A stretch of DNA of 64,000 nucleotides from NCBI GenBank assembly GCA_037903355.1, contig JBAJFE010000034.1, positions 744,001-808,000 on the forward strand, given 5' to 3'. Made by a program: the position numbers and the translations under genes. Of the stretch, positions 37,226-49,700 are shown in pieces. Position 1 is the first letter of the stretch; each line of letters opens with the position of its first letter. Below the pieces are notes generated by a model. That model was given only the letters and a program-made list of their open reading frames with translations, was not told the DNA's origin and did no database searches. The DNA comes from Trichuris trichiura (lineage: Eukaryota > Nematoda > Enoplea > Trichinellida > Trichuridae).

Positions 37226-39685
37226 CCCTGATTCACCTCATGCAATCAAAGCGCACACGATGCCACGTGACAGTATCCGAATTAAGTCTGAGGTGCAGGC
37301 AAACAGTTTAAAAACTTGCGATCTATAAAGTGTTTGAACAGCTTACCTGCACACTACTACGTCAAGCGCATTACAAGCAGCTCGACTATAGCACGTTAAA
37401 AGTTAACTATTCACCGTCCCTTTACATATTACCTGAAGTGCTTTACAGTAAGACCAAGAAATCAAGGTCACTTGCACAGTAGGGCAAGACTTACAGTTGC
37501 AGTCTTGCTGCTATAGAACAAAAAAAAGTGGACTAAACGGTACCGTTTAAACATTGCTTCCTTTTTAGCTTAAAATTCAGAATTTATAAACATTTTGTTA
37601 AAAAATTTTGCGGAAACAGCAATGCGAGAAAGGAATGGTCTACGCTGCCGATAGACTTATTACGTGAATCACGTTTGAACGAGAGCTGTGACAAAAGTCA
37701 GAATATTAGATGCTTTGCGCAGACGATGAATCATGCTTCTGACAAAGGCGCCGCAGCTTAAGCCTGTATCAGCCCTGTCTTCATTTCAACTAAGCGCCTA
37801 CTCACCTATTGTTAGCCGTGTAGTAAAGAAAACGCTAATTGCTTTCATGGAGAAGAAACATTGTTATAAGGAAAATGATTTTATGAGACAAAAATTTGAT
37901 TTCAGATACGACACATTTAATGCTGTGGCAAACAATGATTAGGGCAACATACGAGAATACAAAATGAATTTTTCAATTTTATTCTGTTTCTGTGTTTCGA
38001 AAGGCCATATTTGGCGATTTATTGTCTGCCTGCGCAGCACGATAAACTTGTAGAATTTTATCATGCTCCTTATGAGCTGGCACGTCAACGAACTTTGATT
38101 CTTACTCATCGACACGCTTGGATCATAAACTTGAGCTGTTGAGCTTCTGCAAACCCTGAATTCGCTTTCTCGCAGAATTTTTCGCTGTTTTAACTGAAAT
38201 AATTACGTTCCGCAGAGTGAGAGTATACACTCCGAGGCCTCCATTCTTGCGTTATCCCGGCAAGAATTTCCGAATAGATATTTCGCCCGTGCTTTTAAAA
38301 GAATATTGTTTCTTATTGATCGAAAAACCATCCGTTTATGCAGACGCTTTAGGCACTGTTGAAACTTAATGCGCTTAGCTAAATCACTGTGATTATTTCA
38401 AACGCTCATTGCACTAACAACTCTTTTGCTTAACGGAAGCAAACTATAGGAAAGCAAGCAGTCTTCTTTGAGAACAAAGTGTAACAATAAAGCTGAAATA
38501 GGGAATATCCGGAAAGTCACTTGTTTCCGCGTAGAAACGAATGCACTGCTCACTTTCAACCTGTGCTCCACGAAAAGGAAGGAATGCCAGCAACTGCAGT
38601 CAAAGAAAACACGTTTAAATCATGTTCCGGAATAGCAAATTATTTGCAGAGCCAAATTAACGTCAGCTTTTAAGCTCTTAGCCCCCGCCCGTCGTACTGT
38701 AAATTGGCCAACCATTTTGTTCAGCCCTTAACTAAGTCTAAACCGAAACATACGGCGAATATTTTTGGGTTAGGAGCAGGTAAGAAAAGAAGGCGATTGA
38801 CGGCATGCTCGCCAGTAAGGACAGAATAGGATAACGAGCGTGCTCGCTCGAATGGAACCTGCATTTTTCGGACAGTGGGGCGGCTAAAAGATATAACCCT
38901 CATGTTGCTTTCTTTACGTTGAAATCCTATTCTGACGAGCAAAGTCGATAGGACAAGACTTTATTGTGAAGTAAATTCAAGAAGCTTGCGGTACCGAACC
39001 TGCTGTATGGTCAAAGTATTAGAATGACACTCTCTCGCGCGGGAAGACGTGACCTTCAAGCTCTTGTTGCGAAAAGAAGTACAGTCTCGAAGTCTTGATA
39101 TTGTTATTAACAAGCTCTTTTCAAAACAGTCCCTGCAAACGCGGCAAAGCACCAGTTGGACAGACGTTATGCCGCGTTTGAAGTTCGCACAAAAGCACTT
39201 TTCTGTTTCTCAGAAAGTTGCTACACGGATTGGCAATGTACGAAAAATGAAAAAGGCAATTTTTGCGCAGCGTAATACCTGCATTTCCAAAACTACTCTT
39301 CGGTAGCTAGCTGCAGTTCGTGCAATCGTATGCAGGTTAACCTGTGAGAATACCTTGGCATATGTGTCATTAAGTCTTTATTACGCTGTTCCGAGTATGT
39401 AGCGGAGCTCCTTCGCAAAGGGCAAAGCTCAGCTTCAACTTTTTCCATCGAGCAACGATAGTGGACGCGGTTTCGGATCATTCAGATTTTAATATTTTGT
39501 TCCAACAGCATTAGCCGAAAGTTCGCACCGCCATAGTTCCTGCGCCTTGTTTTTCGTTTAACGATTTCATACTGTAATGACGGTTGCAGCACTGAAACGG
39601 AACCGCGAGGATCTGCTGTTGAAATTTTACGTCTTCCTAACTAGGTGCACTGTTAAAAGTTGGCCGTCAATTGCCTTAAGCCGTA
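37226..39685. other. Divergent intergenic region between ERp44 and RhoGEF
   Basis: About 2.5 kb that must contain both promoters. A repeat segment lies at 38790-38890; otherwise no gene or RNA was recognised. Confidence 0.45.
38790..38890 (+). repeat. Dispersed repeat segment, copy 1
   Basis: Shares GGAACCTGCATTT and GGGGCGGCTAA in the same order and spacing, plus an upstream CCAGTAA motif, with 52880-52965. The pair indicates a dispersed repeat of unknown type. Confidence 0.45.
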
Positions 39686-42600
39686 ATGGCCGTGGCCAGT
39701 TCAAGCCACGCTAGTTGGCCGAACTTATGCGAAGTTACACAGTAAGCAGTGCATGTTTGATGAACGCATTCAGTTCTATTTTAGCCGTCTTTTCGCTGTA
39801 GTCTTCCTAGTGTTAATACAAATAAATTGGCTTTCAGAAGGCCGGTCAATTTGTCAAAGTCTTTGGTTTCGTTCACTCTTTCCAACGCTTGTTTGAGAAC
39901 AATTGAGCAGCTAGACCAAGAGTACAGTGCCTTGAAGGTGTCAGTTGCTGGAGATGAACCTTGCGAACAAGAAGTAGCTAACCAGTTGTCATCGTGCGCT
40001 GTCAGACGCTTGAAGGAACCGCAATGTTGGAATCAAGACATGTCCAGCGAATTGCCTCTTGTTTGCCTCAACCGAAGTCAGTCTGCAGCTCTGTTGACCA
40101 AGGTCGGCCAGGATGATGTCCGTCCACCAGTGGACGATAGGGGAAGGCTGACGTTAGCGACAGCTTTACGTCGAACGTCAAAATCGGACGACACGCTAGC
40201 GCGGGCCGGCGTCAGCGCTGCGGCAGTGGCGCTTAGCACCTCGAAACTTGTCGCAACTGGCGATGCAGTTGCTTCAGCTTCAGCTTTGGACTTGTTCCAA
40301 GATCGCCAACCTGTCGGCCTGGAGCGGACGAAACGATTTTCTTTGGGTACCTTTCAGTCGAAACCGTCCGTTAGCAATGGTTTAGGCGCGCAGGTCCATT
40401 TGGCCCAACCCGGGCCGGTTACAGATAATCTGCAACGCAGCCCCGAAGGGACCGAATTATTGAAATTCGTTGATGAGGGTATCTCGCTTGATCGAACCTT
40501 CTCCGTGCCTTCTATTGAAGATCACGTCGAACCCGAACCTCCGTTTACATTGAAACATCGTGGTAAAGCGGTGGAATTACTTTTTGGATAATTGTCCGTA
40601 GGAGTTTTCCAATTGTCCTTATTTAGAAAATGCTGTCGATGCGTCGATCCGCGAACGAACTCGTCAAATAAGGGCTTCCTCTATGGTTGTGCCGGCAATA
40701 ACTCCTCGTCTTCCTTTGATGGGTCTTCTTCCAAAAGCTGTTGGCCGACCGGTGGACAAGTTTGTTATTATTTTTTATATTCTTTTTCGTTTATCCATTG
40801 GCTTTCCGTCTTTTGCGTAGGGCAGACTTGAAATCCAAAGACAAAGCACTTAAGTTGCGTTGTTCAAAGAAGCATGCGAAGACGAAGGTGCGTCGCGGAG
40901 TTTTGTTTCTTCGTTGTTTTACAGCTTTGTTTTGTACTCAGGAAAGAAAAGCCCACTTCTGGATGGCCGTTATTGAGAAGTGCCTTTCAACATGCGAAGT
41001 TTGCGGCAAACCGAACGGCGACTTCTACCAGTGCAATGGTACCTTTTGATCCATGCTAGTAGTGCTTGATAGGCTAAAGCTAAGGCAATTGCAGATTGCG
41101 CCATTGTTGTTCATGTTGCTTGTAAGGCGTCTGTTGAAAAGCAGCCCTGCGCCTCCTACGCGAGCAAAACGAAGCCGCCTTCCAAAGTGGGTGTTTTTTG
41201 CGCAATTTATCAATCTTACTTTAACGTTTCATTTGCAGCACTCGTCGTTGGTGTTTCCAACGCGACCACTTAGCATTGTCAGTCGATTCAGTAGCCTCCG
41301 CTCGGGTGAGACTAGTTCCGAAACGTTTTTTCATTTTGTCACATTTTCACGGTGTACGGTTGTAGAGATTGGTAGTTCCGTATCCTCGTCTAGCTGTTCG
41401 TCGGATGCTGCCACACCACGAAATAACTTGGCGTCATCAGACGTGTTGTCCTTCCTTCCAGATGGCGCTCCTGTCTATTCAACGTAAGCACTTTTTTTTG
41501 AAGAAAACTTAACCGCGTAAAAATTAGCGTACTGCACTCCTCCTATCTTATACCTCCGCTTGCGAACCTTCTCCGGATTGTTTGCAATTTCCTTTTATTG
41601 CAATATCTCCCTCGGACAGTTTCGCTGGAAGGTAGGCTTGGCTTCATCGTTTACTGTAGGTGTTGATGTTGTTCTTTCTCTATAAACGAAAAGCTGCCAT
41701 GCTTAATTACTGATGACATCTAGTTGCCAGCTTAATTAATCAATCCGGCGCCGCGCTTTTTTTTTCCTATTGAACTCTAAATAAAAACGGTTACAACGCG
41801 CGCGCGCGCGCGCGCGTTGCCTCCTTTTCGCATCCTTATTGTTTTGTAAAGTTCTTTCGAACCAATCATTGAATCAGTATTCAAAAGTTCGCTTATTTAA
41901 ATTAAACGATTGCACGTCGTCAACGAACGGCAGCGAGTTAAATCAGGCCGTTGAGAAATATCCAGTTTTCAACGTCTGGAAAGAAAGCGATTTTTTAAAA
42001 AATGCCTCTCATTCGTCTTGCGCGTATTAATAGTAAGCTTGACGAATGATTTAGGCTGACGTTCCTATTAGTCAGCTTTTTTCCTTGCAGTTAGTAAGCA
42101 TTATGACAATTTGTTTCAACTTTTCCAAAAAAAATCGCTCCGGCAGACGAATTAAGTTTTCCCATTATGGCAGCGCGCTAATCGCGCGTCATCCTACTTT
42201 AAACCGTTACTTAAATGGGTGCCTCCGTAGAGCTTAGGTTTTAGTTTGAAAACGCATTGCGGCACTTTGCAAACGGCACTTGCTGAATGCTAGTTTTTAT
42301 GACTACTTTATGACCTGTTTTCTGTTTCCTTGAGAAGAAAAGAAGTTAATTTGGCCTAGCCTAGAAAACCGACGTGTCGCGTCGCTAATCAATGAAAACG
42401 GGAAAAAGAATATTAAAGCAAAAGTATCTTTGTTACCTTGCAACGACCGGAGGGAATTGGTCTGCAAAAGCGTTTATAAAAGCTCGGCTTTGAAAGATTT
42501 CAAATACGGACTTTGCCTCCATTCGAAGCTCTCTTTCTTCAAAGATAGGCGTTTGACGGCGCTGTTCATACGTTTCTGCTTTTTTGATCCTTAAAAATTG

Positions 42601-43701
42601 AAAAGGTGACAGCGCGAGTGCGAATCAACTTGTTTAATCGCAATATGCCCTATTGCTTTGCTGTCGTCTTAGGAGATCAAAGATTTCTTTCCGGAAAAAA
42701 TTTCTTATTGGACACTGTACCTTGTATCCCATCGTAAGAAGCTTCACCGAGTCTTGACTGAAAGGCGGACATTAAGCTCATTGAGTCTGCAGCTGACATG
42801 TTTGCATGGAGGCCTCGAAGAGAAAGTTGTGGAAATTGCTTTTATCTCCATCCTTATCAGGTCGATGCTAAAGAATGTCGCAACAAAACGCGGGAAGAAT
42901 ATAAAGAAAGCCGAACGTTTGCTCTACAGAACCTTAAATGCAAGGGAGCATTTGTTTCGTCCAAGAACGAGCAAAGCGGCCTGCTTTTACGAAAAAGCAG
43001 AAATTTATGAATGGATCTGTAAAACGATTCGGGCCGGTTAAAAGAAATTAGGGTTTCCAAGTCTTCAATGAAACATACGACTATGATGGCGGCCAAGTCG
43101 TTGTTCCAAGGGTTCTCCATTAAAATTTTGATAACGAAAGTTGATCTTGTCGGGAAGTCGTCCGTCTATCCCAACCAGAAGTGAGCCGTGGTAAAGAAGT
43201 AATATTTGATCAATGAAATGTGCACTTTCACAGCCCAACCGAGGGTCGATCTAGCTTAATTTGCTATAGAAGAAAAGCAGCCCAAGGCAGTACAATTTGA
43301 ATGTTTATCTTAATTTTATCTTTTTGATCTCTAAACAACTCACCCCATTCACACATTTCCGTCTTAAACTTTCCCATTCTGTCAAGTGCTGAAGGCGGGA
43401 TACGATTCATTTCGAAAGATACGCTTAACTATTAAAAAATTACAACCACCGTAAAAAGGTTATGAAAATTCTACGCCTCCTAAAAGATACGTTTTCATTG
43501 GTTACTACAGAATGTCAATTTCTTCGAGTCTAAGTCGTGTTGCGTGCAGTTGATTTCCTGAGGGCAGAAACAGGTACGCAGCAAGAAAACAAAATGAGCT
43601 CAACGCGTTTTCTACACCTTTACCACCTCACCAAACACGTCTAGTGTATGGTAACCCTGCTTCATGACCTCGTTCTACTTCTGCATACGTGTTTGCACTT
43701 C

Positions 43702-43743
<42 letters not shown>

Positions 43744-46700
43744 ACATTTATTATGTAATCCTTGAGTTTTGTAAAGCATGAAATGCTTGTACTTTTGCAA
43801 TATGCAGTTTACTTTACCTAGGCGTTACGTAGAATGCTAAATAACGTTCAAAGTATGAATCACATCTAGACAGCGGCGGCTATTATAGTCTTGTCATCTA
43901 CTAGTTTGCAAACATACAGTTACGGCACCTCTACGGCGGAATGTGCTGCTTTCTTGCTACGCTGTAGCCGTGCTTTCCTTGTATTTTGCATTAGGCTTAG
44001 GCTATGGCGGAACACGATAGTCGGCAAGGTTCTACTATCAAAGCACTCGACATTTCCAAAATATTTGTCGGCTAACTTGTTCCGCCTTAGACTAAGGCTA
44101 AGATAAGATGAAAGAAAAGTCTGGCCGGCAAAGAAACGAGAAAACAACCCACTTTGTTCCGTAGAAGCTGTCACTGTAGGCTTGCGGAGGCGAACCTACA
44201 GGACGAAGTGCATACGTTAATGTTACAGACAGTATATGAAATGTCTGTATTATTTTACTATGTCATATACTTCGCCTAGGCATTGTATGGAATTCCAAAC
44301 AATATTTAGGCTGAATGTAAATCTCATTCTTAGCAACGGGAACTTTTATGGTCTTTTCATGCACAACCCCACAAAGTGTGCTGTCTTCTCGCTGCGATAT
44401 TGTTGTGCTATCCTTATTTTCTCATTTAGGCTTAGGCAGGAGAGAACGCGACAGCTGGCAAGATTTGATGTTCACATTAACCAGTTTTTCTCTCGTCCTT
44501 GTCGGCTATCGTGTTCCGCCCTAGCCTAAGCCTAAGCCAAGACGGAAAAGTATAGCCGGCAAAGTCTGTCGCGACCCGTCGTCCGCTTTGACCGCTGACG
44601 ACGGGTCGCGACAGACCCGAAAGCCGGCAAAGTAGCTAAAAAACAGCCCATTTTGTCCAGCAGGTGTCGCCACTGTAGGATTTCAGGGGCATAGGTGAAA
44701 AGAATCGATTTAATAATTTGTTGACCTGCCATCAGGCATTGTATTGGGCGCCCAGGAAATGTGTAGAATATTAAGTGTATATATATGTATGTATATACTG
44801 CGGGAGTTCCCCTATCGGTTCTATAGGTCGGTTAGAGAACTCACAGGGGCGGATTTGACCACGGACGCCTTTTATTTTTGGGTCCATTGGCACTGAACCG
44901 ACCGTTATCAATCATCTACAGCCCATCGCCCCTCTAAAATCTCTCAGCACCCAGTTGAAAATCAGCAGTTTAAAAGTTCGGTTTGCTCGGTAATGATTCC
45001 CGTGCTGTCCTTGTCATGTGAAGGCCAACCTGACTTGTGGGCGACACGTTTTGTTTCTTAGGTAGATGATGAAAATCGCTTCTTTAGTTCTATGAATAAT
45101 GATTTGTTTGTACACTCACTTTCTCGTTGTAAGAAAGTGGCAAAACATTCGATAATTCAAACTGTCTCTGACAGAGACCTCGAGAGGTCATGTTGTTTTG
45201 ACAGACGTCTTTCATAGGGCTGCCTTCAGCAAGGGCGGGCTTTTGCAACTTTGACGGATTGGATCATTAAATAAGCCAGCAAAACAGAGTTTAATACAGC
45301 TAGCAAGCAAACGGCTTTGCGCGCAGACTCGGAAGCCGGCTTTCCTTTGCTCTCATCTTTTTTTCGAATTCCACTTCGTATACTCTTTTTTTTTCTGCTC
45401 TCCGAAAGATTGTCACTATTACGCGACAAACTTGACTTTTGAAAATTTTAAACCATATTTCTCTTATTAATACTCGAAGGGAGACTAGCGAGACATATGC
45501 ACGGCTTCTGTTTATTAATGGCTGACGCGTATAGATAGCATCGTTTGTCCATTGTTTTGAAATGAAAAAGCTTACTGCGCGTCTTATCTAGGCCAGACAT
45601 TGAATGGACACGTGTTGGTCTATGGTCCGATGACAATGAAGCTGAGACCTGGAGCACAGGTCCGGGTAAAGCATTTCGCTCGCAATTGTCGTCGAAAGAG
45701 GTCAAACGACAAGATATAATATATGGTCAGCTAAGATTTTAACCTAACTTTGCAAGTCACTACTGTACACCAATATATCTTGCAGAACTTTTCGTTACGG
45801 AAAAGCACCATTGTACTACGTTGGTCATTTTGAAGCACGTAAGAGCTGAGTCTGCATGCCGCCTTTGCTGAATCATTTACCTCGTTGCAGACGTATTTTG
45901 ACGGGCTGTTGGAGTTGGAGATTTTGAGCGAAGAAGACCTGAGCGTTCTGATGCCCAATTTAGACGTTATGTTGGAAATTCACCTTCGCTTCCTTCAAAA
46001 CTTAAAAAAGCTGATGGACGAGTCGGTGATCGTCAGCGAAATTGACAAGGCCTTCTTGGACTTGGTTGGGCGTTGCTCGTTGTTTTCTTCTTACCGGTTC
46101 GACACCAGTTATTGTCATTTCAGTTTACCGGTGAGCTGTCGCAGAAGATGCGGATGGTGTACACGTTCTTTTGCGCCCAAAAGGAAAGTTCAGTGAAAGA
46201 ATACCACAGACTGTGCAGCACAAATGCGAACTTTCAGTATTTCGTCGACGTAAGAAATGTCCATTTTCTTTTGCTGTAGAATGTGACAGTTGTTTTCAGA
46301 ACCTTAGCAAGTCGTCCCATTTCAAGACACGATCGTTGCCTGATTGCCTGTTACTGATCACCCAACGATTGAGCAAATACCATTCTTTCGTAGAAAGTTT
46401 AAGGAAGAGCACTAGTAGGCGGAGGAATCTTAGTCTTAGAGAAAAGCGGTTAGGACACTTCTGCCTTTTTCAGCTGATCCCGCAGCCAAAGAAGGTATGA
46501 TCAAGGCGGAACAGGCAGTGAAGAAGCTCATTGCTGATGTGGATGCCGGTATTGGTTTAATTCAACTACAACAGCTTCGGCAGAAGTTGGTCGCGCAGAT
46601 GGATCCCAAGGAAAGCACTTCCTTTCTTGGGAAACCATTCACGGTAGGTTATTTCAACTATTGGCTCTCCATCATTCTGTGGCTTCATTTCTGTTACAAG

Positions 46701-49700
46701 TAACGTCCTTGGTTTTACCATGAACTCTGAGCACTTGCGCAGTTCTTTTTTCTGACTGCCTTGTGTAGCACGTGTGAATACTTTGCAGTTCACCCAAAGG
46801 GTTCTTGACCCCATAATATTTGGAAGTTTTTAGCATTCGCATTTCCCTGCAGACATTCCATTTATTCTTCTCCCTATTCAGGAAAGAAGTAGTTTCAGTG
46901 TGAGAATTACCTAGGTTCAGACAGCGTGAATTCTCCGTAGTGATAGTGTCACTGGAGGGATGGTATAGCAAAAGGAGCCAAAAGTTAGGGATAAGTTATT
47001 CTAGCTGCATACCGTAATGTCAGCTGAAATACGTGGGAAGTAATTTCTTTTTTTGGACCTAAATGATGTCTTTCGGCACTTTCCGACAGGAGCAGCTTTT
47101 TTTCAGATCGACTCAACCACAAAAGTAGCTGCCAGCGTACCTACACTCATTTCCCGTATGACGCGCGTACAAGTGTTACGGATTCGTTCGTACTCGATTT
47201 GGCTTGCGGGAAACTATTTAGATTTAAGTCTAATATGGAGATAGGGATTTTCAGGAGATATACTTGTTCTGTATGCCCGCCCTGATAGTCTGTAGTGCTA
47301 AAAAGTTGCAATAACTTGACGCTCGCAGAAGAGTTGAAGGATGAGGTAACTATTGAAACCAGTAAGTCTTAAGCAACAGATAAACTCAACTGGAATCCCT
47401 GCTCATCCTGAAAATTACTCAACGACTTTAAGACAATGATTTTGATGAACGATCTAGCAGCGTAGTTACAAATGAATATTTGACGATCTTTAGACCATGA
47501 AGGTAGCTGCAATGTGAAACACTATAAAACCGAAAAACTTAAACTTTTATGACAAAACGAACTCGCAAAAGAGTGGATCTTGTTTTGTAATATTTTATCT
47601 TCCTTTCCTTATGGGTGGAATAGAAACTGCTTCCATAGGGATGGCTTTTTGTTTTAAACTCGCAGTGTATTCCGAATCTAATGTCTATGCGATCGTAATA
47701 TTAATTGCTGAAGACGAGGCAAGGTGTTCCCCGTAAGCTTTGCTCATAAAGAGCAACTTTTATGAGGAACAGGTTAGTTTCCGTAAAGCATTTACAACTC
47801 GCGGGAGAAGCTCCATCATGAAGGCGGTTGTGTAAAATACTCCCGCGCATTTCTGGTATTGACAACAGCTCATCCAAAGGTGGAGACGGAAAGAGGAAAA
47901 TCTTTAGCTTATAATGAAACTCCAGTTCTTTTCATGCTTGAGCTGTCATGCCTGTTTTGGCTACTAAAACGGTTTTTAGTCGGTAACATTCTTTTATTAT
48001 TACTTCGTTGCTTACATTTTCTTCTTCCTTGTCCTCTACCACTGAAGCATTTTCTAAGTGCCCCACCACAAGTCGCTGCTGTCTATTAGTTTGCAGCTTT
48101 CATAGAACGTGACGATTTTCCTGTTGGCTGTCGAAATCCCGAATAGGAGGAAAGTACACTGTAAAGCGTGGCCTTGTGGCATTTTTGCGATGGCATCTTC
48201 TAGATAAGGAATGTACTTAACTAAACGCGTTATTTTAGTGGTCTTGTCTGAAGTTAGTGATCTAAGAAGCAAGACCAATATAATAACGCCTCTACTCAAA
48301 TGCACTTATCTAGAAGATACGAATGCAGAAGACTGCCGCAAGGCCACATGTTATTGTGCATTTTAGACCTATTGGGAATTTCGACGCTAAACCTAGTTTT
48401 CAGGATTGTTTACCTACCACTTTTATACGACAACTGCTGTCTGTACGCAGTTGCATTAAACTTGTGTTAGTGGGCTTTTTCTGAGCAGTAACAGATTTCT
48501 GTATTTTCTGAAAGTTTGACTCTGATCATCCACACAATGTAATTTCTATTGTCTTTTTAGCGGTCCGATCTGAATTCATCTTCGCGAGAACTACTTTATG
48601 CCAGTGAAGTATCTTGGCAAACAGCAAGACGCAAACCCATTGGTATATCATTGGCACTAAGACTTGTTTGTCATAGCTTGACACGGTTGTATTTAGAAGT
48701 ATCCATGCTTCTGTTCACCGATGTTATCGTCTTTCTGCACCGAAATAGCCAGAGCTATTCGTTTTGTACGCAGGACAACAAGGAAGGAATTATATCGCTG
48801 CAGAAGTTGATTGTACGCGAGAAGGCTGGTCGAATGGGTTCTCAAGGGCTTTACTTGATTTCAACGGCTCCTTGTCATGCTGAAATGTACGAAATTCTTT
48901 TCCACACGAAAAAGAATCTAGCCGCTTGGACTGAGCGCATTCAACGAGCCGTCGATTCCTACTCTGCCCCTGGTAGGCGGTCATCGGTGCTTCTTTGCAG
49001 ATATTCTTATCTTTTTTTTTTTTTTTGAAGCCGCCGACTCTGAGAAGATTGCTGCTGAAAACATATCCGATGAAAACCAAGAACAATTGAAATTCCTATT
49101 CGGTCGGACGAGACTTTGAAAGTGCCTGTTTGCGTTAATTTCATGGCGTCATTTTAGGAAAAGCTGCCGAAGCAAACGAACATATAAAGGACTGCCTGGA
49201 TGAGCAGATTGAAACGTACAAGTCGATACTGGTTAGAAGCGCTTGTCTACTTGCGTGGCCAGCTTTTTATTTGTTTTATTTGCAGGATCTTGTAGGAGAA
49301 ATCAGTTTCGGGGAAGACGATAAAACTAAGAAGGTTGGTTCCATTAATGCCAGACGTTACGACGTTTGCACATTTTTCTTCAGCTCCTGCATGCCGTCGA
49401 GGAGTGCCTAACAACGAACGTCGCCGATTCCGGGGCAGCAAAATGTAAATTTTACACCTTCTCTTTCTTCAATCGTATTTGTACTTGAAATAGTCTGTTT
49501 CGTTTTATCAGTAGCCGAACTGATGTCTCAACTTTTTCGTGACCAATGCGTACAGCAGCTGCTCGGTGCCGCTTCCGTCGGCAGTTCTCAACCGGCGCCT
49601 ATAAATAGTTCGGAAGCGGCTATCAATCGTTCCCAAACCTTCCATGGTATGCAGAACGGTCGCCGGAACTCTAGTACGTGTATTTGTCGTTTCTTCAAGT

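Larger units (their letters stand above)
44236..44765. repeat. TTAGGC-containing fold-back repeat, copy C, with nested insertion
   Basis: TTTAGGCTTAGGCAG near 44425 faces CCTAGCCTAAGCCTAAG near 44519, and CAGGTGTCGCCACTGTAGG near 44661 matches copy A. A 57-bp hammerhead-like element with its own 11-bp duplication interrupts the right half at 44565-44621, so that insertion is younger than this repeat. Confidence 0.6.

Noticed and set aside
42754..43041. Plus-strand 95-codon frame in RhoGEF intron 8
   Set aside because: The frame is not needed for the RhoGEF, and the flanking exons (41483 and 45592) join in phase without it; no homology recognised.
45226..45429. Minus-strand frame with basic N-terminus and one hydrophobic helix
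   Set aside because: It has no ATG start, lies antisense in a RhoGEF intron and has no recognised family.
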